Shown here: in pieces, positions 7,090-13,905 of the stretch | How the letters are laid out: the number at the start of each line of letters is the position of its first letter | Numbering within the stretch: position 1 is the stretch's first letter | NCBI GenBank assembly: GCA_005888925.1 | Contig: VBCP01000262.1 | Span: forward strand, 1 to 18,276 | DNA from: Betaproteobacteria bacterium | Lineage (GTDB): Bacteria; Pseudomonadota; Gammaproteobacteria; Burkholderiales; SG8-39 | Direction of reading: 5' to 3' | Length of the DNA stretch: 18,276 bases | The notes under the pieces: generated by a model | Databases searched by the model: none | The model's input: only the letters and a program-made list of their open reading frames with translations | Told to the model about the DNA's origin: nothing | Position numbers and translations under genes: made by a program

Positions 7090-8217
7090 ATGCGCATGCG
7101 CACCATCGCCGCCGCTGTTATCACCGCTGTGTTCGCCATGGGCGCGCACGCGCAGGCGACCAAGACCCTCAAGATGCAGTCGAGCTGGCCGGCGAGCAAT
7201 ACGCTGCAGGAGCACTTCAAGATGTTCGGCGAGCGGGTCGACAAGCTCACGCAGGGCGCGATCAAGATCGACGCGATGCCCGCCGGCCAGATCGTACCGG
7301 CCTTCGAGGTGCTCGACGCGGCGAACAAGAAGGTGATCGACGGCTGGCACTCGATCTCCTACTACTGGGTGGGGAAGAACCCCGCGGCCGCGCTCTTTGC
7401 CGGGCCTCCGGGCGGCCCGTTCGGCATGGACCACATGGACTGGCTGGGCTGGCTCTACGTCGGCGGCGGCCTCGAGATGTGGCGCGAGTTCTACCAGAAC
7501 GACCTGAAGCTCAACTTGATCGTGTGGCCGGCGCACCCGTCGAGCCCGCAGGCGCTCGGCTGGTTCAAGAAGCCACTCAAGTCAGTCGCCGACTTCAAGG
7601 GCCTGAAGTGCCGGCAGACCGGCCTCAACGCCGAGGTCTACGCGAAGCTCGGCCAGAGCGTGGTCAACATGGCGGGCGGCGAGATCGTGCCCGCAGCGCA
7701 GCGCGGCGTGATCGACTGCGCCGAATGGGTCGGCGGCGTCGAGGACCTGCGGCTCGGGTTGTACAGCGTGTTCAAGTACCACTACACACCCGGCATGCAC
7801 GAGAACAACTCGGTCGGCGAGCTCGGCTTCAACCTCGACGTGTGGAAGGGCTTCACGCCGGCGCAGCAGGAGGCGGTCAACTCGGCGGTGAAGGACACGT
7901 TCATCACCTGGCTCACCAAGTGGCAGAAGGACAACGCCGACGCCATCGAGGAGATGATCAAGAAGCACGGCGTGCGCATCCTGCGTACCCCGCCCGACAT
8001 CCTGCTCGCCTCGCTCAAGGCGTGGGACGAGGTGGCGGCCGAGAATTCGGCCAAGAGTCCGGTCTTCAAGAAGGTGTACGAGTCGCAGCGCGCGTACGCT
8101 GCGAAAGTAGTGCCGGCCAAGCGCTACATGTTCCCGCCGTACTCGTTCGCCGCGAACTACTACTGGCCGCAGGAAGGCGCGCCGGGCAGTGACAAGAAGG
8201 GGCCGAAGAAGCCGTAG
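7090..8217 (+). CDS. TRAP transporter substrate-binding protein (DctP/TakP-like)
   Basis: Periplasmic receptor of a TRAP-type carboxylate transporter, 375 residues. The signal peptide is residues 1-21 (hydrophobic run ending AHA, cleavage before Q22). The mature part begins KTLKMQSSWPASNTLQEHF. Family landmarks are a conserved arginine in GLKCRQTGLNAEVYAKLG (Arg175), the hinge motif GGEIVPAAQRGVIDCAEWVGG (~197-217) and the aromatic YHYTPGMHE (~230-238). The motif around AEW resembles TRAP receptors for 2-oxo acids, but the ligand is not certain. The C-terminus ends in a lysine-rich tail (DKKGPKKP). No DctQ or DctM membrane gene is in the window, so the permease must be elsewhere. The class II aldolase gene starts 3 bases after its stop, which suggests that the imported compound is processed by that enzyme. 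Confidence 0.93.
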   Translation: MRMRTIAAAVITAVFAMGAHAQATKTLKMQSSWPASNTLQEHFKMFGERVDKLTQGAIKIDAMPAGQIVPAFEVLDAANKKVIDGWHSISYYWVGKNPAAALFAGPPGGPFGMDHMDWLGWLYVGGGLEMWREFYQNDLKLNLIVWPAHPSSPQALGWFKKPLKSVADFKGLKCRQTGLNAEVYAKLGQSVVNMAGGEIVPAAQRGVIDCAEWVGGVEDLRLGLYSVFKYHYTPGMHENNSVGELGFNLDVWKGFTPAQQEAVNSAVKDTFITWLTKWQKDNADAIEEMIKKHGVRILRTPPDILLASLKAWDEVAAENSAKSPVFKKVYESQRAYAAKVVPAKRYMFPPYSFAANYYWPQEGAPGSDKKGPKKP

Positions 8218-8220
8218 CGC

Positions 8221-9051
8221 ATGAACCAGCCGGCGCGGTCACTGCGCGAGCGCGTCAGCGCCGAGGAGTGGGAGCTGCGGGTCAATCTCGCGGCGTGCTA
8301 CCGGCTGGTGGCGCGCTACGGGATGACCGACCTCATCTACAACCACATCACCGCGCGGGTGCCGGGGCCGGATCACCACATCCTGATCAACGCCTACGGC
8401 ATGCTCTACGAGGAGGTCACGGCCTCGAGCCTGATCAAGGTGGATCTCGCCGGCAATGTCATCGACAAGGCCGACCACCCGTACTCGGTGAACGCCGCCG
8501 GCTACATCATCCACAGCGCGGTGCACGAGGCGCGCGAGGACGCGCACTGCGTGATCCACACGCACACGCCGGCCGGGATCGCCGTGTCGGCTATGGAGGA
8601 AGGGCTGCTGCCGCTCTCGCAGACCGCGATGCGCTTCCACGGCCATGTCGCGTATCACGACTACGAGGGACCGGCATTCAACAGGGGTGAGAAGGGGCGC
8701 CTCGTCCAGCATCTTGGAGATCGCAGCGCGATGATCCTGCGCAACCATGGCCTGCTCGTTTGCGCGCCGAGCATCCCGCAGGCCTTCAACCTGATCTACT
8801 GGCTGGAGCAGGCCTGCCGCATCCAGGTGCAGCTCCTTTCGTGCCAGCGGCCGCTGCACCGCGCGCCGGCGGAGGTGGTCGAGCTTACCGCCGAAGCGCT
8901 CTCCGGCATGGAGATCACGCTGGACAACGAGCGTGCGACCAACCCGAACCTCAAGTCCGATGCGCAGAAGGCCGGCAGCGGCTACGGGCTGCTCGAGTGG
9001 CCGGCGCTGCTGCGCGCGCTCGACCGGCAGGATCGCTCCTATAGGGACTAA
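8221..9051 (+). CDS. Class II aldolase/adducin family protein
   Basis: Cytoplasmic metal-dependent aldolase-fold enzyme, 276 residues, starting 3 bases after the TRAP receptor stop. Zinc-ligand histidines are recognisable in VIHTHTPAG (His113 and His115) and in LRNHGLLV (His176), as in fuculose-phosphate aldolase and its relatives. Other landmarks are DLIYNHITARVPG (38-50) and EEVTASSLIKVD (64-75). The subgroup is the one often annotated simply as class II aldolase/adducin domain protein, whose reactions are mostly unknown; an aldolase or decarboxylase acting on a hydroxy- or oxo-acid is plausible. Co-transcription with the receptor gene is likely. Its 3' end overlaps the upstream part of the next reading frame if that gene starts at a conventional codon. 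Confidence 0.9.
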   Translation: MNQPARSLRERVSAEEWELRVNLAACYRLVARYGMTDLIYNHITARVPGPDHHILINAYGMLYEEVTASSLIKVDLAGNVIDKADHPYSVNAAGYIIHSAVHEAREDAHCVIHTHTPAGIAVSAMEEGLLPLSQTAMRFHGHVAYHDYEGPAFNRGEKGRLVQHLGDRSAMILRNHGLLVCAPSIPQAFNLIYWLEQACRIQVQLLSCQRPLHRAPAEVVELTAEALSGMEITLDNERATNPNLKSDAQKAGSGYGLLEWPALLRALDRQDRSYRD

Positions 9052-9841
9052 GGTCGGCTTCGTCGGCGCCGGCCGCGTCGGCGCGGGCCTGTCGCTCGCG
9101 TTTTCACGCTGCGGCTATGCGATCGCCGGCGTCGCCAGCCGCAAGCGCGGCGATGCGCAGCAGGTGGTTGACGCTTCCGACGTCGTCTTCCTCACCGTGC
9201 CCGACGAGGCGCTCGGCGCCGTCTGCGCGCAGCTGAAATGGCGCAAGGACCAGGCCGCGGTGCATTGCAGCGGCGCCGCCGAGCTGTCGGTGCTGAAGAC
9301 CGTGGCGCAGGTCGGCGGCTTCCATCCGCTGCAGATGTTCGCCGACCCGGAAGTGGCGGCGCGCGGCCTTGCCGGCTGCGCGATCGCGGTCGAGGCCGAT
9401 GAGCCACTGCTCTCGGTCCTGAAACAGATGGTCGCGTCGCTGCGCGGGCGGCTGCTCGTTGTGCCGCCGGGCGCGCGCGCCGCGTACCACGCCGGTGCGC
9501 ACTACGCCGCGGCGTTCATGTGCGCGCTGCTCGCCGAGGGCATAGAGATCTGGAAGCGCATCGGCATCGCGCCCGAGGATTCACTGCCCGCGCTGGTCGC
9601 GCTCCTGCGCGGTGCGACCGATGCGGTTGCGCATTCCGGCCCGGCGCGTGCCATGGCCGGCTCGATCGCGCGCGGCGACGCCGACACCGTGAGACGCCAC
9701 ATCGCGGCGCTCGATGCGCTCGATCCGAAGCACGGCGAGCTCTATCGCACGCTCGCCTTGCGCACCGTGCCGCTCGCACTCGCGGCGGGCGGGATCACGC
9801 GGGAGCGCGCCGAGGAACTCCGACGTTTGCTAGATACATGA
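8960..9841 (+). CDS. Rossmann-like and DUF2520 domain protein (start uncertain)
   Basis: NAD(P)-binding oxidoreductase-like protein. The Rossmann domain starts TKVGFVGAGRVGAGLSLAF with the GxGxxG motif, followed by SDVVFLTVPDEALG, VHCSGA and the conserved GGFHPLQMFADPEVA. The helical DUF2520 half contains AAYHAGAHYAAAFMCALL and runs to LLDT. The family is related to pyrroline-5-carboxylate and ketopantoate reductases; its substrate is unknown. The usual N-terminus would fall near 9044, yet no ATG, GTG or TTG is in frame there. The nearest upstream canonical starts are ATG 8960, used here, and ATG 8933, both inside the aldolase gene. They add about 28 or 37 arginine- and cysteine-rich residues that look like aldolase codons read out of frame. 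An ATC (9032) or ATA (9041) start is also possible. Its stop overlaps the next start (ATGA). Confidence 0.82.
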   Translation: MRRRPAAATGCSSGRRCCARSTGRIAPIGTKVGFVGAGRVGAGLSLAFSRCGYAIAGVASRKRGDAQQVVDASDVVFLTVPDEALGAVCAQLKWRKDQAAVHCSGAAELSVLKTVAQVGGFHPLQMFADPEVAARGLAGCAIAVEADEPLLSVLKQMVASLRGRLLVVPPGARAAYHAGAHYAAAFMCALLAEGIEIWKRIGIAPEDSLPALVALLRGATDAVAHSGPARAMAGSIARGDADTVRRHIAALDALDPKHGELYRTLALRTVPLALAAGGITRERAEELRRLLDT

Positions 9842-10581
9842 GGTTCGCGGCGCTAGCACTTGCCGGCGTGGTTGCCGGCGCCCAGGCGATGGAGTTTCGC
9901 GTCGCCGGCAACGAGCTGCACCTGCGCGGCCAGGTCGACGGCTACGAGTTCGCGCTGCTGAAGGACGTGCTTGCCGAGCACGCCGGCATCGACACCGTGG
10001 TGTTCCGCGGATCGCCGGGCGGCGACGCGTGGACCGCATATCGCGTCGGCGAGCGCATCCGCGATGGCGGCCTGCGCACGGTGGTCGCCGGCCCCTGCCA
10101 CTCCGCCTGCACCATCATGTTTCTCGGCGGGAAGACGCGCCATTTTGTGCAGGCCGTGCAGCCGTGGTTCATCTATCTCGCGTTCCACGGCACCTGGAAC
10201 ACGAGCCTGCACGAGCTCAACAATCCGGCGATCCGCGGGCGCGTCGAGCTGCGCGACTGGGTGCTCCAGCGCACCGGCGGCAAGGTCGATCCGGTGCTCC
10301 TGGAGCGCTTCCTCGGCGGCGAGCGTCGCGCCGCGATGCTGTACGTCTACGACGCGGAGCAGTTCAAGCGCGAAGATGGCGTCTCGCTGTATTTCTGCCA
10401 GGGCGTCGAGGCGAAAGGCGCAAAGCCCTTCGAGGCCTGCGAGAAAATCTCCGGCCACGACGCCTTGTCGATGGGCTTCGTCAACTCGTCCGAGCGCGTG
10501 CGTGTGACGCCGTTCCCGGCGCTGCCGGCGCCGTTCAAGCCGAAGAGTTCGGGCTATCGCTGGCCCGACGAGAAGTTTTAG
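9838..10581 (+). CDS. Secreted ClpP/crotonase-fold protein (COG3904-like)
   Basis: Small periplasmic protein, 247 residues, from ATG 9838, which overlaps the DUF2520 stop as ATGA. A short signal peptide (MRFAALALAGVVAGAQA) is followed by a ClpP-like core: VVFRGSPGGDAWTAYRVGERI (residues ~54-74), VVAGPCHSACTIMFLGGKTR (~82-101) with a candidate nucleophile Ser89 between two cysteines, and LAFHGTW (~114-120) with candidate His117. The C-terminal part (SGHDALSMGFVNSSERV) also fits this group, which is annotated as predicted periplasmic protein. Proteolytic activity is not proven for the family. The cysteines at 87 and 91 could form a disulphide. Its TAG stop overlaps the soxG stop from the other strand. 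Confidence 0.8.
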   Translation: MRFAALALAGVVAGAQAMEFRVAGNELHLRGQVDGYEFALLKDVLAEHAGIDTVVFRGSPGGDAWTAYRVGERIRDGGLRTVVAGPCHSACTIMFLGGKTRHFVQAVQPWFIYLAFHGTWNTSLHELNNPAIRGRVELRDWVLQRTGGKVDPVLLERFLGGERRAAMLYVYDAEQFKREDGVSLYFCQGVEAKGAKPFEACEKISGHDALSMGFVNSSERVRVTPFPALPAPFKPKSSGYRWPDEKF

Positions 10582-11051
10582 CCCTCGCCGGCGTCAGCGA
10601 GCCAGGCGCGCAGGTAAGGCGCGAAGGAGCTGCGGACGTAGACCACGAAATCCTGCGCGCCGCGCCGCCAGATGATGCCTTGCGTGCGCGCGACGTTGGT
10701 CTGCGCGCAGCTGCCGACCGGGAAGCCCGCGAGACTGAAGTCGAGCGTCGCGGCTTTTGCCAGCAGCTCTTCCGCGCGCTCGCCCGAGACCGCGAGCGCC
10801 TTGCGGCTCGAGGTGACGTCGACCACCGCGCTGTGGATGCCGGCTAGCGCCCTGCGCAGCTCCTCAACCAAATCAGGGACAGACCCTATTTTCGGCTGGA
10901 CCACTAACCACTCATCCGGGCCGAGCCACAGGATCGATCGCGTCGGCGACGAGGCCACGGTGTTCGGCGCGGTCGGCGGGCGCACGCCGAGCACCGACTC
11001 GCAGGCAGCGAAGAATGGTTCAGTCGAGCCGCGGAGTGCGAGGTGCGTCAT
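10578..11051 (-). CDS. soxG: Sarcosine oxidase gamma subunit
   Basis: Gamma subunit of heterotetrameric sarcosine oxidase, a cytoplasmic enzyme that demethylates sarcosine to glycine, passing the methyl carbon to tetrahydrofolate. It has 157 residues, on the short side for SoxG. Landmarks are SILWLGPDEWLVV (39-51), HSAVVDVTSSRKALAVSG (73-90), the GFPVGSCAQT region (109-118) and the VVYVRSSFAPYLRAWL tail. It starts at ATG 11051, overlapping the soxA stop as ATGA. A 23-base, lower-GC palindrome of REP-like look lies inside the frame and encodes residues ~53-60 (KIGSVPDL) without breaking it. The gene is last in the sox run and converges on the ClpP-fold gene with a 4-base stop-to-stop overlap. 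Confidence 0.88.
   Translation of the reverse strand: MTHLALRGSTEPFFAACESVLGVRPPTAPNTVASSPTRSILWLGPDEWLVVQPKIGSVPDLVEELRRALAGIHSAVVDVTSSRKALAVSGERAEELLAKAATLDFSLAGFPVGSCAQTNVARTQGIIWRRGAQDFVVYVRSSFAPYLRAWLADAGEG
10870..10892 (-). repeat. REP-like palindrome inside soxG
   Basis: On the plus strand the left arm AAATCAGGG (10870-10878) and right arm CCCTATTT (10884-10891) form an inverted repeat with one bulged base around the 5-base loop ACAGA. It is clearly richer in A/T than its surroundings. The core GGGTCTGTCCC on the other strand resembles short dispersed palindromes I associate with REP-type elements and their tyrosine transposases in environmental proteobacteria; this is recollection, not a search. 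No second copy is seen in the window. Confidence 0.5.
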
Positions 11052-13651
11052 TTGATGAACACCGGTGCGGCGAGGCGCACCTTGGCCGCGCGGCCTTCGA
11101 GCGGCACGTAGAGCTCGGTGCCGATGCGCGAGCGGCCCGAGCGCACCAGCGCGAGCGCGAAGGAGCGGCCGAGGTTCGGGCTCATGTAGCTCGAGGTCAC
11201 ATGGCCGACCATCGGCACCGGCCTCGAGCCATGGCCGCGCGGCAGCGCCACGTCGACTTCGGTGAGCTGTGCGCCTTCGGGCAGCACCTCGCGCGGATCG
11301 GCGGGCAAGAGGCCGACGAGCTGCTTGCGGTCGGCGCGGCGCGTGTCGGGCCGCGTGAGCGAGCGCCGGCCGACGAAATCCTTCTGCTTCGCCACCGCCC
11401 AATCGAGCCCGAGGTCGTAGGGCGTCACCGTCCCGTCGGTCTCCTGGCCGACGATGATGAAGCCCTTCTCGGCGCGCAACAGATGCATCGTCTCCGTGCC
11501 GTAAGGCGCGATGCCGTGCTTGGTCCCGGCATCGATCACCGCCTGCCACAGCGCGAGGCCCTGGTCGCCCGGCACGTTGATCTCGTAGGAGAGCTCGCCG
11601 GTAAAGCTGATGCGAAAGACGCGCGCGTCGAGGCCCGCGACGCGTCCTTCGCGATAGGTCATGAACGCGAGGTCTTCCAGGCCGGGCGCGATCTCGGCCA
11701 TCAGCTCGCGCGCCTTCGGTCCGGCGACCGCGACCGTCGCCCACTGCTCGGTGACCGTGGTGCAGTACACCTCGAGCTCGGGCCACTCGGTCTGCAGGTA
11801 CTCCTCGAGCCAGTCGAGCACGCGCGCTGCGCCGCCGGTGGTGGTCGTCATATGGAAGTGGTTCTCGGCGAGGCGTGTGGTGACGCCGTCGTCGAAGATC
11901 ATGCCGTCCTCGCGGCACATCAGGCCGTAGCGCGCCTTGCCGACCGCGAGGTTGCTGAAGGTGCCGGTGTAGACGCGGTCGAGGAACCTGCCGGCGTCGC
12001 GTCCCTGGATGTCGATCTTGCCGAGCGTGCTGGCGTCGAGCACGCCGAGCGCTGTCCTTGCCGCCTTTGCTTCCCTCTGCACCGCGGCGTGCATCTGCGG
12101 CCCGTAGTACCACGGACGCTTCCATTGCCCGACGTTCTCGAACACCGCGCCGTGCGCCGCGTGCCAGTCGTGGATCGGCGTGACGCGGATCGGCTCGAGG
12201 AAGTCGCCGAGGTCGCGCCCGGCGAGCACGCCGTAGGCGACCGGGGTGTAAGGCGGGCGGAAGGTGGTGGTGCCGGTCTCGGCGATGCTGCGGCCGGTGG
12301 CGCCGGCAAGGATCGCGAGCGCGTTTATGTTCGAGGTCTTGCCCTGGTCGGTCGACATGCCGGTGGTGGTGTAGCGCTTGAAGTGCTCGACCGAGGCGAA
12401 GCCCTCCTGCGCCGCGAGATGCACGTCGCGCGCGACGACGTCGCTCTGGAAGTCGACGAACGCCTTGTCGGCATTCACTTCCCACAGCGGCTCGATGCCG
12501 TGATCGGGAAACTCGCCGTTGGCGCGCCCGACCACGCGCACCCGCTGCCGGCAGGTGTCGGGCACGAAGCAGAGTTTCTTCTCGTCCCAGCGCAGCTTGC
12601 CTTGCGCCTGGCTGTAGAGGTGCACCACCGGGCTCCAGCCGCCGGCCATCGCCACCAGGTCGCATGCGATGCGCGCGCCGCCCACTTCCACCGCCTCGAC
12701 GCGCCGGCCGCCCAGCGTGCGCGTGATCACCGGGCCCTCGCGCGAATCGATCACCGCCGCGACCTCGATGCCCAATTCGCGGAAGGTCTTCGCGCGCTGG
12801 TGGCCGCCGTCGTTGTTGGTGAACACCACGACCCGCTTGCCGGGCGCGACCGCGTAGCGCCGCAGGTACGTGTCCACCGCGCTCGCGAGCATCACGCCCG
12901 GACGATCGTTGCCGCCGAACACCAGCGGTCGCTCGTGCGCGCCGGTCGCGAGCACCACCCGCTTCGCGCGGAAATGCCACAGCCGCCGCTGGCGCCGCGC
13001 GTCGCTCTCGACCGCGCAGAGAAAGTTGTCGTCGTAGTACCCGAACACCGTCGTGCGCGCCAAAACCACTGCATTCGGGAGCGCGCTCAGTTCAGTGGAA
13101 GTGGTGGCGGGCGATTCGCTCTGTTCGTCGCAGAGCACGACGCGCGCGCCGGTGCGCGCGGCGGCGAGCGCCTCGCGCAGGCCCGAGCGTCCGCCGCCGA
13201 CGACCAGCAGGTCGCGGCGGATCGCGGGCTCGTAGAGCGACTGCCACAGCCGCCGCGGCCACATGAACGTCTTGTAGTAGAAGCCCGCGACCAGGAACGG
13301 CGCGAGCCAGCCGTTGATCGCACTGACGTCGAAGCCGAGGCTGGGCCAGCGGTTGAGCGACTGTGCGACCAATCCGTCGTAGAGCTCGACCATCGTCGCG
13401 CGGCTGTTGGTATCGAGACGGCCGCCTTCGCCGACCGCAACGAGCGCATTCGTCTCCTCTGCGCCCGCGCTCATCACCCCGCGTGGCCGGTGGTACTTGA
13501 AGCTGCGGCCGACGAGGAAGACATCATTCGCCAAGAGCGCGGAGGCAAGCGTGTCGCCTTGATAGCCCTCGAGCGGCCGGCCGTCGAAGTGGAAGCGCAG
13601 CTTCTGGCTGCGGTCGATGCGCCCGCCGTCGGGCAGCCGGAATGCCGTCAT
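11048..13651 (-). CDS. soxA: Sarcosine oxidase alpha subunit
   Basis: Alpha subunit of heterotetrameric sarcosine oxidase, 867 residues, from ATG 13651 (overlapping the soxD stop as ATGA). Order: an N-terminal ferredoxin-like part (FHFDGRPLEGYQGDTLASALLAN, then FKYHRPRGVMSAG), a NAD-binding region with DLLVVGGGRSGL (147-158), VVLATGAHERPLVFGGNDRPGVML (232-255), TTGMSTDQGKTSN (~430), and from about residue 495 a folate-binding GcvT-type domain (IHDWHAAHGAVFENVGQW, then FTGELSYEINVP). SoxA proteins are usually near 965-1005 residues; this one is about 100 shorter. By my recollection of the family, material is missing between YEPAIRR and DLLVVGG, after DEQSES, and before RRLWHFRAKR, all in frame. 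Core motifs are intact, so I expect it to be active. Confidence 0.93.
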   Translation of the reverse strand: MTAFRLPDGGRIDRSQKLRFHFDGRPLEGYQGDTLASALLANDVFLVGRSFKYHRPRGVMSAGAEETNALVAVGEGGRLDTNSRATMVELYDGLVAQSLNRWPSLGFDVSAINGWLAPFLVAGFYYKTFMWPRRLWQSLYEPAIRRDLLVVGGGRSGLREALAAARTGARVVLCDEQSESPATTSTELSALPNAVVLARTTVFGYYDDNFLCAVESDARRQRRLWHFRAKRVVLATGAHERPLVFGGNDRPGVMLASAVDTYLRRYAVAPGKRVVVFTNNDGGHQRAKTFRELGIEVAAVIDSREGPVITRTLGGRRVEAVEVGGARIACDLVAMAGGWSPVVHLYSQAQGKLRWDEKKLCFVPDTCRQRVRVVGRANGEFPDHGIEPLWEVNADKAFVDFQSDVVARDVHLAAQEGFASVEHFKRYTTTGMSTDQGKTSNINALAILAGATGRSIAETGTTTFRPPYTPVAYGVLAGRDLGDFLEPIRVTPIHDWHAAHGAVFENVGQWKRPWYYGPQMHAAVQREAKAARTALGVLDASTLGKIDIQGRDAGRFLDRVYTGTFSNLAVGKARYGLMCREDGMIFDDGVTTRLAENHFHMTTTTGGAARVLDWLEEYLQTEWPELEVYCTTVTEQWATVAVAGPKARELMAEIAPGLEDLAFMTYREGRVAGLDARVFRISFTGELSYEINVPGDQGLALWQAVIDAGTKHGIAPYGTETMHLLRAEKGFIIVGQETDGTVTPYDLGLDWAVAKQKDFVGRRSLTRPDTRRADRKQLVGLLPADPREVLPEGAQLTEVDVALPRGHGSRPVPMVGHVTSSYMSPNLGRSFALALVRSGRSRIGTELYVPLEGRAAKVRLAAPVFIK

Positions 13652-13905
13652 TCTTTTGAATAAGTCCGGCGAATTTCATGCGTCACGGTGTGGCGCTCGG
13701 CGTTGAACCAGCGCCGGCAGCCAGCGGCGTGGACCCAGCGCTCGCGGAACCAGCCCTTCGGGTTCGAGCGGATGAAGACGTACTCGGCCCACGCCGCGTC
13801 GTCGAGCGCCTGCGGATCTGGCGGGCGCGCGACGTGCGCTTCGCCGCCGCAGCGGAACTCGGTCTCGTCGCGCGGGCCGCACCAGGGACAGCGAATGAGC
13901 AGCAT
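13648..13905 (-). CDS. soxD: Sarcosine oxidase delta subunit
   Basis: Small zinc-binding delta subunit of sarcosine oxidase, 85 residues. The N-terminus LIRCPWCGPRDETEFRCGGE holds the cysteines expected to bind zinc with a downstream histidine (EAHVARP). The middle (AWAEYVFIRSNPKGWFRERWVHAAGCRRWFNAER) is typical of SoxD. The start is ATG 13905, whose A is the last base of the soxB stop (TGATG), and its own stop overlaps the soxA start as ATGA, so translation of soxB, soxD and soxA is probably coupled. The reading frame extends further upstream inside soxB, but no SoxD-like residues lie there. Confidence 0.93.
   Translation of the reverse strand: MLLIRCPWCGPRDETEFRCGGEAHVARPPDPQALDDAAWAEYVFIRSNPKGWFRERWVHAAGCRRWFNAERHTVTHEIRRTYSKE

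Noticed and set aside
10578..12980. An 800-codon minus-strand frame spanning soxG and part of soxA
   Set aside because: Only the last 157 residues, from ATG 11051, are real SoxG. The rest reads soxA in the wrong frame.
11015..13663. An 882-codon open frame on the plus strand opposite soxA
   Set aside because: It is antisense to a clear SoxA, is rich in arginine, alanine and histidine without any recognisable motif, and such long shadow frames are common in DNA of this GC content.
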